Part shown: positions 25,463-34,161 of the stretch, one piece after another
How the letters are laid out: every line of letters starts with the position of its first letter
Position numbering within the stretch: the first letter of the stretch is position 1
NCBI GenBank assembly: GCA_019419625.1
Contig: DXZO01000069.1
Span: 1-64,000 of the forward strand
Direction of reading: 5' to 3'
Origin: Collinsella sp.
GTDB lineage: Bacteria > Actinomycetota > Coriobacteriia > Coriobacteriales > Coriobacteriaceae
Length of the DNA: 64,000 nucleotides
Translations under genes and position numbers: made by a program
Notes under the pieces: model-generated
Told to the model about the DNA's origin: nothing
Seen by the model: only the letters and a program-made list of their open reading frames with translations
Database searches by the model: none

Positions 25463-27318
25463 TGGCAGACGAGACCAAGACTCAGATTCCCAAGCCCACC
25501 CGCCGGCGCGGTCCCATGGGCCGCATGGGTGGTATGGGCCGCGGCGAAAAGGCCAAGGACTTTAAGGGCACCATGAGGCAGCTGCTCGGCTATATCGGCC
25601 AGCACAAGATTGCCGTGTTTGCCGCCGTCGCCTTTGCCGTATGCTCGGTCATCTTTAACATTGTGGGACCCAAGGTGCTCGGCCAGGTTACTACCAAACT
25701 GTTCGAGGGCCTGGTTGCCAAGGTCAACGGCACCGGCGATGTCGACTTTGCCTGGATCGCCAAGACGCTCGGCTTTTTGCTCTGCCTGTACCTGGCAAGC
25801 TCTGTCTGCAGCCTCATCCAAGGCTGGCTTATGACCGGCGTCACGCAAAAGATTTGCTACCGCATGCGCAAGGAGATCGCCGCCAAGATTGCTGTCGTGC
25901 CGATGAGCTACTTCAACGGCCACAGCAAGGGCGACGTGCTCAGCCGCATCACCAACGACGTCGACACGCTGGGTCAGTCACTCAACCAGAGCGTGACGCA
26001 GCTCATCACGTCGGTAACGCAGATTATCGGCGTGCTCGTCATGATGCTGTCGATCAGCTTGCCGCTTACCGGCGTCACCGTGCTCACGCTGCCGGCAGCC
26101 GCGATTATCCTGACCGTGATGATTCACTTCTCGCAGCCGTACTTCCGCGAGCAACAGCAGGTCTTGGGCACCGTCAACGGCATTATCGAGGAGGACTTTG
26201 CCGGCCAGAACGTCATTCAGGTGTTCGACCGCGCCGAGGCCTCGATCGAGGAGTTCGACCGTCAAAACGACCGCCTCTTTATTAGTGGCTGGCGCTCGCA
26301 GTTCCTGTCGGGCCTGATGATGCCGCTTATGAGCTTGGTGGGCAACATGGGCTACGTGGGCGTCGTCGTGGTGGGCGCGCAACTCGCGCTGACCGGCAAT
26401 GCCACGCCCGGCGACATTCAGAGCTTTATCCAGTACGTTCGCAACTTTACGCAACCCGTGCAGCAGCTGGGCAACGTGAGCAACACGATGCAGTCGATGG
26501 CCGCTGCCACCGAGCGCGTCTTTGAGTTCCTGGCCGCTCCCGAGGAGGAGCAAAAGGCCGACGCGCAGATTCCCGAAAAGCGCCCCGGCCACGTGGAGTT
26601 CGACCATGTCAAGTTTGGCTACACGCCCGACAAGACCATCATCCACGACTTTAGCTGCGAGGCGCAGCCCGGCCAGACCATTGCCATCGTCGGTCCCACC
26701 GGTGCCGGCAAGACCACACTCATCAAGCTGCTGCAGCGCTTCTACGATGTGGACGGCGGTTCGCTGCGCGTCGAGGGTGTCGACGTGCGAGACTGGGATC
26801 GCGCGGCGCTGCGCGGCGAGTTTGCCATGGTGCTGCAGGATACCTGGCTGTTTAACGGCACCATCCGCGAGAACATCCGCTACGGACGCCCCGATGCGAC
26901 CGACGCCGAGGTCGAGGCCGCCGCACGCGCCGCACGCTGCGACCACTTTATCCATACGCTCGCCGGCGGGTACGATTTTATGATCAACGAGGAGGGCACT
27001 AACCTGTCGCAGGGTCAGCGCCAGCTCGTGACCATCGCCCGCGCCATTTTGGCCGACCGTCCGGCGCTGATTTTGGACGAGGCGACCTCCAACGTCGATA
27101 CCCGCACCGAGGAGCTCATCCAGCGCGCCATGGATGCGCTGATGCAGGGCCGCACGAGCTTTGTCATCGCGCATCGCCTGTCCACGATCCGCAACGCCGA
27201 CGTGATCTTGGTGATTCGCGACGGCGACATCGTCGAGAAGGGCACGCACGACGAGCTGCTCGCCCAAGGCGGCTTCTACGCCGACCTGTACAATTCGCAG
27301 TTCGACGAAGCGGCGTAA
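25462..27318 (+). CDS. ABC exporter half-transporter B (permease plus ATPase)
   Basis: A 618-residue partner of the preceding subunit. A basic Gly/Met/Arg N-terminal tail (RRRGPMGRMGGMGRGEK) is followed by six membrane segments to about 340. The ATPase has Walker A GPTGAGKTTLIK, Q-loop LQDTWLFNGTIRENI, signature NLSQGQRQLVTIARAIL, Walker B ALILDEATSNVD with the catalytic Glu, and switch His in IAHRLSTI. The signature has SQGQ instead of SGGQ. One canonical and one degenerate site is the usual pattern of heterodimeric exporters (LmrCD/BmrCD-like), often multidrug or peptide exporters. Its start codon overlaps the upstream stop by one base. Confidence 0.94.
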   Translation: MADETKTQIPKPTRRRGPMGRMGGMGRGEKAKDFKGTMRQLLGYIGQHKIAVFAAVAFAVCSVIFNIVGPKVLGQVTTKLFEGLVAKVNGTGDVDFAWIAKTLGFLLCLYLASSVCSLIQGWLMTGVTQKICYRMRKEIAAKIAVVPMSYFNGHSKGDVLSRITNDVDTLGQSLNQSVTQLITSVTQIIGVLVMMLSISLPLTGVTVLTLPAAAIILTVMIHFSQPYFREQQQVLGTVNGIIEEDFAGQNVIQVFDRAEASIEEFDRQNDRLFISGWRSQFLSGLMMPLMSLVGNMGYVGVVVVGAQLALTGNATPGDIQSFIQYVRNFTQPVQQLGNVSNTMQSMAAATERVFEFLAAPEEEQKADAQIPEKRPGHVEFDHVKFGYTPDKTIIHDFSCEAQPGQTIAIVGPTGAGKTTLIKLLQRFYDVDGGSLRVEGVDVRDWDRAALRGEFAMVLQDTWLFNGTIRENIRYGRPDATDAEVEAAARAARCDHFIHTLAGGYDFMINEEGTNLSQGQRQLVTIARAILADRPALILDEATSNVDTRTEELIQRAMDALMQGRTSFVIAHRLSTIRNADVILVIRDGDIVEKGTHDELLAQGGFYADLYNSQFDEAA

Positions 27319-27350
27319 ATTCTGCCGCAGGGAACGAATAACGCCCGAGA

Positions 27351-27386
27351 ACGGGGGCGCAGGACAGCCTGCGCCCCCGTTTTTTG
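27351..27386 (+). terminator. Terminator of the MarR-ABC exporter operon
   Basis: ACGGGGGCGCAGG-ACAG-CCTGCGCCCCCGT followed by T6 (27380-27386). It is a 13-bp GC-rich stem 32 bases past the stop. Confidence 0.92.
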
Positions 27387-27445
27387 TTCTGCGGCCCTCG
27401 AACCGCCTCCCCTGGGACCTGATTGACGCCCTCCCTCAAGGCCCC

Positions 27446-27675
27446 GTGGACAAAAAATGGCAAATATGAGTACTGTCACCTTTTTAGTAACAGCCAAAAC
27501 TGCCCCAAACGACCTCATTGCGGCCTAGATATGCCTTCAAATTGATCAAAATGCCCGGTAGCATGCTTCTGTGTGCCAACGTTAATGAACATATTTACTG
27601 TTGTGTCTATTATCTTGTAAGATCGATATGATACTACGCTAGCAACAGTACTCATATTTGCCATTTTTTGCCCAC
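27446..27675. mobile_element. MITE-like element with 31-bp terminal inverted repeats
   Basis: The ends 27446-27476 and 27645-27675 are inverted repeats matching at 30 of 31 positions (GTGGACAAAAAATGGCAAAT at the left edge). The interior is AT-richer than the surroundings and has no coding potential. No target-site duplication is obvious. The inverted ends and odd base composition suggest a non-autonomous mobile element, but an RNA-level role cannot be excluded. Confidence 0.55.
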
Positions 27676-27735
27676 AGGACTTAGAGAACGCCAAAAAATC
27701 TAGCAATGCCAGCGAGCAAACCGCGTCAGCCGATG

Positions 27736-27883
27736 CAAGGAGTGTCCCCAAGTGCCGGCAGATAAGGAACGTCCCTAACTGCCAGGTTTGAAAGGTAGTC
27801 ATTGGGGACGTTCTTAAACGACTAGTCAAACAAGAACGTCCCCAACGACTACTCATTTAAGTACGTCCCCAATGAGTGCCCCT
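27736..27883. repeat. Repeat island A (GTCCCC palindromes)
   Basis: It contains a 48-bp unit (27736-27783, AGTGTCCCCAAGTGCCGGC), a 58-bp palindrome (27795-27852, TAGTCATTGGGGACGTTCTT) and a third unit (27852-27883, CTCATTTAAGTACGTCCCC). All three recur at 44156-44646. The shared GGGGAC/GTCCCC heads resemble REP-type elements. 27319-27953 has no gene. Confidence 0.75.
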
Positions 27884-27926
27884 GGAGCAAGACAACGCCG
27901 CAGGTAGAGGGCGGACAGCGAGCGCC

Positions 27927-27954
27927 GTTACGCGGGTTGGTAAACCCGCGTAAC
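27927..27954 (-). terminator. Hairpin overlapping the DAHP synthase stop
   Basis: GTTACGCGGGTT (27927-27938) pairs with AACCCGCGTAAC (27943-27954). It abuts the stop of the downstream-reading DAHP synthase gene at 27954 and has no T run, so it is only a possible terminator or 3' stabiliser. Confidence 0.4.
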
Positions 27955-28985
27955 TAAATACGTTCCGCGATCTCGTGAATGAGGTAGTCGGTCTTTTCCC
28001 AGCCCAGGCACGGATCGGTGATCGACTTGCCAAAGACGCCGCCGTCGACCGGCTGGTTGCCGTCCTCAAGGTAGGACTCGATCATAAAGCCCTTGACCAG
28101 CCTGGAGATGGCTTCGTTGCGGCGGCAGCTGTCGAGCACCTCCTTGCAAATGCGATACTGCTCCAGCGGACGCTTGCCCGAGTTGTCATGGTTGCAGTCG
28201 ATGACCGCCGCTGGGTTGGCATAACCGGCGTGCTCGGTGTAGCGCTCGGCAAGACGCTCCAGATGCTCGTAGTGGTAGTTAGGGTAGGTGCGGCCGTCGA
28301 GGCCAATGTAGCCGCGCATGACGGCGTGCGCGAGCGGATTGCCGTCGCACTCGACCTCCCAGTTGCGGAAGATAAAACTCTGGTGCGCCTGGGCGGCGTA
28401 GATGGAGTTGAGCATGACGGTGGTGGAGCCGGCAGTGGGGTTCTTCATGCCCACGGGTACCGAAATGCCGCTCGACACCAGGCGATGCTCCTGGTTCTCG
28501 ACCGAGCGCGCGCCCACGGCAACGTAGCTCAGCAAGTCGACGAGGCACTGGTAGTTGGACGGGTAGAGCATCTCGTCAGCGGTGAAGAAGCCCGTCTCCT
28601 CGATGACGCGCAGGTGCATGTGGCGGATGGCCTTGACGCCCTCGAGCAGGTCGTCGGGAGCCTCGGGGTTGGGGTTGTGCAGCAGACCCTTGTAGCCGGT
28701 GCCCTTGGTGCGCGGCTTGTTGGTATAGGCGCGCGGAATGATGATGAGCTTGTCCTTGACCTCCTCGGCGGTCTTGGCCAGTCGGTTCATGTACTCAAGC
28801 ACCGAGTCCTCGCGGTCGGCAGAGCACGGACCGATGATAAGCACCTTGCGTGCGTCCTCGCCGGTAAAGACTTTGGCGACCTCGGCGTCAAATGCCTGCT
28901 TTTTGGCGGTAAGCTCGGCAGAAAGTGGCATTTCCTCGCGGATCTCCATGGGGATCGGCAACTTGCGTTTGAATTCCATGGCCAT
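27954..28985 (-). CDS. 3-deoxy-7-phosphoheptulonate (DAHP) synthase, type I
   Basis: First step of the shikimate pathway: condensation of phosphoenolpyruvate with erythrose-4-phosphate. It has 343 residues. The motif GPCSADREDSVLEYMNRLA, the metal/PEP-binding PRAYTNKPRTKGTGYKGL, GARSVENQEHR, NPTAGS, and IDCNHDNSGKRP are all intact. The length and style match the AroF/AroG/AroH group, and the regulatory amino acid cannot be read from sequence. The start ATG 28985 is preceded by GAGGAGGCCCCT. It stands alone between repeat-rich regions. Confidence 0.95.
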   Translation of the reverse strand: MAMEFKRKLPIPMEIREEMPLSAELTAKKQAFDAEVAKVFTGEDARKVLIIGPCSADREDSVLEYMNRLAKTAEEVKDKLIIIPRAYTNKPRTKGTGYKGLLHNPNPEAPDDLLEGVKAIRHMHLRVIEETGFFTADEMLYPSNYQCLVDLLSYVAVGARSVENQEHRLVSSGISVPVGMKNPTAGSTTVMLNSIYAAQAHQSFIFRNWEVECDGNPLAHAVMRGYIGLDGRTYPNYHYEHLERLAERYTEHAGYANPAAVIDCNHDNSGKRPLEQYRICKEVLDSCRRNEAISRLVKGFMIESYLEDGNQPVDGGVFGKSITDPCLGWEKTDYLIHEIAERI

Positions 28986-29117
28986 AGGGGCCTCCTCAAT
29001 CTATAGAAAGAGCAATAAGCGTATTGTCGAGTGCTCGGCATTATCCGCTGTCGCACGCTAAAGTGCAAGCACAGCCTACTAAAAAGGGAATGAATCGACA
29101 CAAGAGCCCGCTCACCA

Positions 29118-29183
29118 CGAGAGTGGATAATCTCCCGTTTTTGGCCCATGTTCGCGCTCAAAGTGGGAGATTATCCACTCTCG
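29118..29183 (+). repeat. 66-bp palindromic repeat, copy 1
   Basis: The 19-bp arms CGAGAGTGGATAATCTCCC are at 29118-29136 and inverted at 29165-29183, around a 28-base centre starting GTTTTTGGCC. The same unit, including the centre, lies inverted at 44539-44603. Confidence 0.8.
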
Positions 29184-29210
29184 TCGGGCAAGCGTCCAAA
29201 AACCCACACC

Positions 29211-29256
29211 GACCAAAAAGGGACGGGTTTATTTTGGCAGGTTTTATCTGGGCAAA
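29211..29256 (+). repeat. Dispersed 45-bp repeat, copy 3
   Basis: Direct copy of the unit at 3695, reading AAAAAGGGACGGGTTTATTT and then TGGCAGGTTTTATCTGGG. One base differs in the GGGAC(A/G)GG core. Confidence 0.75.
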
Positions 29257-29314
29257 CGTCAACAGCCGTAGGAGAGCTGCTTTCCCTCGCGGCGATCTTC
29301 TAACAGAAAAACTG

Positions 29315-29431
29315 AGTGAGTAGGCTTTTTGCAGGAGGCGAAGCACGACCAAATGCGCCACAGTTCTGACCTGCGGTTTTGTTGGGCGCTACCCGCGATG
29401 TGCTCGGCAGATCCAAAAAAGCCTACTCACT
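29315..29431. repeat. 117-bp element with 16-bp inverted ends
   Basis: AGTGAGTAGGCTTTTT (29315-29330) is inverted at 29416-29431. The centre contains ACCTGCGGTTTTGTT and GTGCTCGGC, which also occur in the otherwise different inverted-end element at 61664-61816. It is non-coding. Confidence 0.6.
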
Positions 29432-29546
29432 TGCATCTGAGATGCTCTAGATACGCAAAATACCGCCGCGAAAGGAGCCCAGCTCCCTTCGCGGCGATCG
29501 TTCGCTCTGGTTTTGCGGCGGTTTTGCCGCTTGTTACCGCCGCCTG

Positions 29547-31763
29547 TTACTCGCTGTAACGGGTGGCGATGGCAGCTTGTACCATGCCGGTGCTCATGAG
29601 GTACGTCACCAGGAAGTAGCCACCGTATGCTGCCAGGAAGATTGCACAGGTGAGGCCCACGGTGCCGCCGATGCTCATATCACCGAATACGCTCACCAGC
29701 TCGATGATCACCTTAAGCGCCACAAAGGAGTGCGCCAGGCCCACTGCCAGCGGGAACAGGAAGAACACCGCTTGCTGCGCCATCACCGAATGCCGGATCT
29801 GACGGTCGTCACAGCCAATCTGTGCCAGCACACGATAACTGCGGCTACCGTCGGCCACGTTGGAGAGCTGCTGGATCGACAGTATCGCCGCGCACGCAAC
29901 GACCAGTACAAAGCCAATGTAGATGGCCAGATAGCTAATCATGCCGTTCATCTGCGCCGCCGTCGTATACATCTCGGTACGCGTGATGAAGACTCCCCAT
30001 GACCCCGGCTCCTTGCCGTCAACGAGCAGATTGTCGAGCAAGGTGTATTTAATGCTCTCGTCTGCCTCGGTCGTATCCATCCCCTGTTTGTAATTAACGA
30101 GCAGATTACTGGAATACGGCTGCAGATTAAGTTGGGACAACAGCTCGTCGGCAACGACGACGGTACCCGGATTACTGCCCATCGCCGAGTTGGCGATGGC
30201 AGCCGTATCCTCGTCCGACTTGTCGCCAGCGGGCTTGAGCGTATGCCCGCCCAAGGTAAGGGCATGGCCGCCAGCCATATACTTGGTGTACAGGTCGCCC
30301 AGTTCACCACCCATATCACACGTGAGCAGATACTGGTCGCGGCCAATGCTCACCGGCTCCTCGCCCATCATCTGGCGCAGCTTGTTGTACTGGCTCGCTG
30401 GCGTCACAAACAAACCCATCGCATCGGCATTGCTTCCCTCGAGCGCCCTGGGAAGCTTTTCTCCCATGGCCTTGCACATCTCACCCGCCACCACCGAGGG
30501 GCCCGAGCCGCCAAGCGGGTAACTCAGATACGAATCGATCTGCACATGCTCACCGGCAACATCGGCGATATTGACCTTCTTGCCGGTCTTGTCGTTGTTG
30601 TCCGCCGACTTGCGCTCGCCATGCCATGGCTCGCCATGCCATGCAGCGTACAAATCGACCGTTGCATCGGCCAGCACCATGCGATCGGCCTCAGACGGAT
30701 TGACATACTCCTTGTAGTAGTCGAGCGTTTCGGGCGTGTAATAGACATACGTCTGAGACACGTCAACAGGGTTATAGCGCTCCAGGTTTTCGTTCATCAC
30801 GTTGGCAATCGACATACCGCAGGTCACCGAGGTAATGGCCAAAAACAGGATCATCGCGATGACGCCCATCGAAAAGCACACCGTATTGACCTTGGCCGAA
30901 AGCTGGCGCACGGTAAACATGTTGAGGCCGCGCCAGTACACGCCGCGCAGGCTCTGCAGCAGCTTGATGAGCATGCCCGAGAGTCCCCAGAACAGCGCAA
31001 AGGTACCCACTGTAACCATAGCGGTCGTAATGCCAAACTGGTTCATGGCCTCTTGTAGCTTGCTGTCCGTCGCGGTTAGCGGGAACCCATCACGTAGCAG
31101 ACGGTAATAGGCCACGCCCACAAGCACCACGCCCACGGCAAAGATGGCAATCGCGATCCAGGGGTTGCGTGTCTTGATGCTCTCGTTGCGACGCTCGGCA
31201 CCCATGAGCTCGATGAGTTTGGTACGACGCACAGCGCGAAGGTTCAGCAGTAGCGTGAGCACAAACATCACGAGCATGCAGGCAAGGGTCAGGTTGAACG
31301 CATGCACCGAGAAAAAGAAGTGGAAATTGGCGATCTGTGTCTTAAAGAGCGAGGCCGTAAAGAACGTCATGAGCTGGGAGAGTCCCACACCCAGCACAAT
31401 GCCGGCGACAAAGGCCACGACCGATACTATCACGGTCTCGAGCGCCATGATCGTGGCGACGCGCCCGCGCCCCATGCCGAGCACCTGGTACAGGCCAAAC
31501 TCCTTCTTGCGGCGTTTCATGATGAAGTTGTTGGCGTACACCATCAAAAAGGCCATGACGCCGGCCAAAAAGTACGTCAGGTAGCCGAGCATGCTGCCCA
31601 TAACCTGTGCCAAGCCCTCTTCATCGATTCCGGCGATGTCGACCTGCATCGAGATGGTGTTAAAGGCATAGAAGACCGTGACGCCCAGGGTGAGCGTCAA
31701 AAGGTAGACGAGGTAGTCGCGGCCGGCGCGGCGGACGTTGCCCCAAGCGAGTTTACAGAGCAT
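29547..31763 (-). CDS. FtsX-type ABC permease (BceB-like)
   Basis: A 738-residue permease. TM1 is at about 19-40 (YLVYLLTLTLGVTVFYAFN). A three-segment FtsX domain (about 55-175) is followed by TM5-TM6 and a second FtsX bundle beginning near 285. A large extracytoplasmic domain of about 250 residues precedes four C-terminal segments. This pattern, with the large loop between TM7 and TM8, is that of BceB-type peptide-antibiotic detoxification or sensing transporters. The start at 31763 (MLCKLAWGN) follows GGTGAGGGCTCCG and overlaps the ATPase gene by 11 bases. No BceRS two-component pair is adjacent, so it may pair with one elsewhere. Confidence 0.88.
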   Translation of the reverse strand: MLCKLAWGNVRRAGRDYLVYLLTLTLGVTVFYAFNTISMQVDIAGIDEEGLAQVMGSMLGYLTYFLAGVMAFLMVYANNFIMKRRKKEFGLYQVLGMGRGRVATIMALETVIVSVVAFVAGIVLGVGLSQLMTFFTASLFKTQIANFHFFFSVHAFNLTLACMLVMFVLTLLLNLRAVRRTKLIELMGAERRNESIKTRNPWIAIAIFAVGVVLVGVAYYRLLRDGFPLTATDSKLQEAMNQFGITTAMVTVGTFALFWGLSGMLIKLLQSLRGVYWRGLNMFTVRQLSAKVNTVCFSMGVIAMILFLAITSVTCGMSIANVMNENLERYNPVDVSQTYVYYTPETLDYYKEYVNPSEADRMVLADATVDLYAAWHGEPWHGERKSADNNDKTGKKVNIADVAGEHVQIDSYLSYPLGGSGPSVVAGEMCKAMGEKLPRALEGSNADAMGLFVTPASQYNKLRQMMGEEPVSIGRDQYLLTCDMGGELGDLYTKYMAGGHALTLGGHTLKPAGDKSDEDTAAIANSAMGSNPGTVVVADELLSQLNLQPYSSNLLVNYKQGMDTTEADESIKYTLLDNLLVDGKEPGSWGVFITRTEMYTTAAQMNGMISYLAIYIGFVLVVACAAILSIQQLSNVADGSRSYRVLAQIGCDDRQIRHSVMAQQAVFFLFPLAVGLAHSFVALKVIIELVSVFGDMSIGGTVGLTCAIFLAAYGGYFLVTYLMSTGMVQAAIATRYSE

Positions 31764-32538
31764 CGGAGCCCTCACCGCCCATCATGGCAACGACCTCCAT
31801 AATGCGGTCGAAGAACTCTCGGCGGTCGGTGTCGCCGCGGCGCAGCTCGGTGAAGATCTTGCCGTCGCGGATAAATAGCACACGGCTCGTGTAGCTGGCG
31901 GCAAAGCTGTCGTGCGTGACCATGAGCACGGTGGCGCGTAGGCGGCGGTTAAGGGCCTCCAGGCTCTCGAGCAGCAGACGAGCGCTCTTGGAATCGAGGG
32001 CGCCGGTGGGTTCGTCGGCCATGATCATAGTGGGGTCGGTGACGAGTGCGCGAGCCGCGGCAACGCGCTGCTGCTGACCGCCGGACATCTGGTAGGGATA
32101 CTTATCGAGCACCTGGCTGATAGACAGACGCGCAGCCACATCCTGCACGCGGGTCGAGATCTCTGCCGAGTTCGTGCGGGCGATGGTGAGCGGCAGGGCG
32201 ATGTTCTCGCGTGCTGTGAGCGTATCGAGCAGGTTGGAGTCCTGGAAGATAAAGCCCAGCTCCTCGCGGCGGAACTGCGAGAGCTTGGCCTGCTTCATGC
32301 GTGTAACGTCCTGCCCGTTGATGCGGATGGCGCCGCTCGTGGCGCTATCGATGGTCGAGACGCAGTTGAGCAACGTCGACTTGCCCGAGCCCGAGGCACC
32401 CATGATGCCAACAAATTCGCCGCGGTTGACGGTAAAGCTGACGTCGTTGAGCGCGCGGGTCACGTTGCCCAGCGCTCCATATACCTTTTCGAGATGCGCG
32501 ACCTCCAGTACCGGGGTCGCCATGTGCGTGGTTTGCAT
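31753..32538 (-). CDS. ABC transporter ATP-binding protein (BceA-like)
   Basis: A 261-residue ATPase partner of the preceding permease. Walker A is GASGSGKSTLLN, Q-loop FIFQDSNLLDTLTARENIALPL, signature MSGGQQQRVAAARAL, Walker [17 protein letters not shown], and switch His VTHDSFAASYTSRVLFIRDGKI. The SFAASY-RVLFIRDG stretch is typical of BceA/YtrE-type proteins. The start at 32538 is preceded by AAAGGACTCGGT. Another start six codons in is possible. Confidence 0.93.
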   Translation of the reverse strand: MQTTHMATPVLEVAHLEKVYGALGNVTRALNDVSFTVNRGEFVGIMGASGSGKSTLLNCVSTIDSATSGAIRINGQDVTRMKQAKLSQFRREELGFIFQDSNLLDTLTARENIALPLTIARTNSAEISTRVQDVAARLSISQVLDKYPYQMSGGQQQRVAAARALVTDPTMIMADEPTGALDSKSARLLLESLEALNRRLRATVLMVTHDSFAASYTSRVLFIRDGKIFTELRRGDTDRREFFDRIMEVVAMMGGEGSDAL

Positions 32539-32686
32539 ACCGAGTCCTTTCTTGCGATTAGTCTACGGCATCTATAGTCGCAAGAAGACGAGTCGGCTAC
32601 CATCGATATGGCTTACGCTTGCCTTACCGTTGTGTAAGGTAGGGGTAGCTACCCTGTCACGTGTTAATGTTGAGAGAGGACTCCTG

Positions 32687-33673
32687 TTGAAGACTGTTCA
32701 TGTTGCCGCTGGGATCATTCGCAAGGAAGGATCCGACGAGCTGCTTGCCGTGCAGCGCGGCTACGGCGACATGCAGGGACTATGGGAGTTCCCAGGCGGC
32801 AAGCTCATGCGTGGCGAGACGCCCGAAGACGCCGTGCGCCGCGAGCTCATGGAAGAGCTGCAGGTAAAAGTCACCAACCTGCGCGACTTCTATACCGTTG
32901 AGTACGACTACCCCGATTTCCATCTCTCCATGGAGTGCTACTACTGCTCGCTGGCTAAAGAGTCCGGCGAGCCCCAGAAGCACGACCGTCAGCTCGATAT
33001 CCGCTGGATTCCGCGCACCTCGCTTGCCACGGTGGAATGGATGCCCGCCGACAAGGGGCTCATTGATGCCCTGATTGAGCTGAAGGAAAATCGGCTTGAG
33101 GCAAGCTCCGCTGATGACGCCGCGCCCAACACAGCCGACAAACCCACCGCCAAACCCAAGCGCACGCCTAAGCGCCGTAGCAAAAAACGCCCCAAGCCCG
33201 GCCTGCTCGACGGCATCGATACCTCAGACCTCTCCGCCGACGAGCGCGAACTGGTGCGCCGTCGCGCCGCCATCAAAAAGTCCATGAAGGGCAACAAGCG
33301 CGCCAATACCAAGCCAGAGCTGCTCGTTCGCCAGCGCCTGCGCGCAGCGGGCCTCACCGGCTATCGCTTGGAATGGAAGGTTCCCGGCAAGCCCGACATC
33401 GCCTTTCCCGGGCGCAAGATCGCCATCTTCGTCAACGGCTGCTTTTGGCACCGCTGCCCCAAGTGCAACCCTAGCCAGCCCAAGCGCAACGTTGAGTTTT
33501 GGGAGGCAAAGTTCCGTCGCAACGTCGAGCGCGACCGCGCTGCCGTGGCAGCACTCACTCAAATGGGCTGGACACCCATAACCATCTGGGAATGCGAGCT
33601 CAAAAAAGACCGCATCGACGCCACGATGGAAAAGGTCATCGAGCAGGTGCGGGCTGCAGAGCCGCAGCGCTAA
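32687..33673 (+). CDS. NUDIX hydrolase fused to Vsr mismatch endonuclease
   Basis: A 328-residue two-domain protein. Residues 1-132 are a MutT/NudG-type NUDIX domain (VAAGIIRKEGSDELLAVQRG, QGLWEFPGGK) with Nudix box G38-E44-R52-E53-E56-E57; Q59 replaces the usual Gly. Residues 133-185 are a Lys/Arg/Pro-rich linker. Residues 186-325 are a very short patch repair endonuclease: NTKPELLVRQRL, VPGKPDIAFPGRKIAIFVNG with the catalytic Asp237, CFWHRCPKC with zinc-type Cys/His, FWEAKFRRNVERD, and GWTPITIWEC. The start is TTG at 32687 with GAGAGGA six bases upstream; no ATG is suitable. NUDIX enzymes clean the nucleotide pool, and Vsr nicks at T:G mismatches from deaminated 5-methylcytosine. No Dcm-type methylase is in the window. 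Confidence 0.92.
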   Translation: MKTVHVAAGIIRKEGSDELLAVQRGYGDMQGLWEFPGGKLMRGETPEDAVRRELMEELQVKVTNLRDFYTVEYDYPDFHLSMECYYCSLAKESGEPQKHDRQLDIRWIPRTSLATVEWMPADKGLIDALIELKENRLEASSADDAAPNTADKPTAKPKRTPKRRSKKRPKPGLLDGIDTSDLSADERELVRRRAAIKKSMKGNKRANTKPELLVRQRLRAAGLTGYRLEWKVPGKPDIAFPGRKIAIFVNGCFWHRCPKCNPSQPKRNVEFWEAKFRRNVERDRAAVAALTQMGWTPITIWECELKKDRIDATMEKVIEQVRAAEPQR

Positions 33674-33926
33674 CAGCGAGCATCCACACGCTCCGCACGT
33701 CCGCGCCACATCCACGTCACAAACCTTAGAAAGTCCTTAAGCCCAAAACCTTTCAAGAGTGTTACTCGATACCTCTGAACTGCAGTTTCATCGTAACATC
33801 AAACCAGGTTAAGCCTTTCTTTAGCGCTTCTTTTCAGCAGCCGCGGCATAATACTGCCAACGCACGGGACCTAGCAGCACACCCCGTGCGCAACCTTTTG
33901 GTGGACATCGAGGAGGCCGCATAAGC

Positions 33927-34136
33927 ATGCATTCTTCCAATGACGCAGCACAGCGGCCATCCCTAAATCATGCAAACCTTTTCTCCTTCCCCCCGACACA
34001 GAGAAACGGCCTCCTCGACTCCCCCACCACAAAAACCAAGCGCTCAGCCGATCAGAGCCTCAACTTACGAGCATCCTTCGAAAAGCTCCAAGCATCCCTA
34101 GACAAGGCGTTCCCCGAACAGGCAAGAGCAATCTAA
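33927..34136 (+). CDS. Small hypothetical protein upstream of AraC regulator
   Basis: A 69-codon frame starting at ATG 33927, with AGGAGG 11 bases upstream. The protein is polar (Ser, Asn, Pro, Gln, Lys) and has a short amphipathic C-terminal part, LRASFEKLQASLDKAFPEQA. It has no recognisable domain and no membrane segment. It ends 25 bases before the AraC gene. It could be a real small protein or a translated leader; the good ribosome site is the main support. Confidence 0.4.
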   Translation: MHSSNDAAQRPSLNHANLFSFPPTQRNGLLDSPTTKTKRSADQSLNLRASFEKLQASLDKAFPEQARAI

Positions 34137-34161
34137 GCCCATCGCGCTTTATACTGATGCC

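Noticed and set aside
29329..29559. Small plus-strand frame (76 codons) near 29.4 kb
   Set aside because: It runs through an inverted-repeat element and the end of the BceB-like gene; no ribosome site or protein-like pattern.
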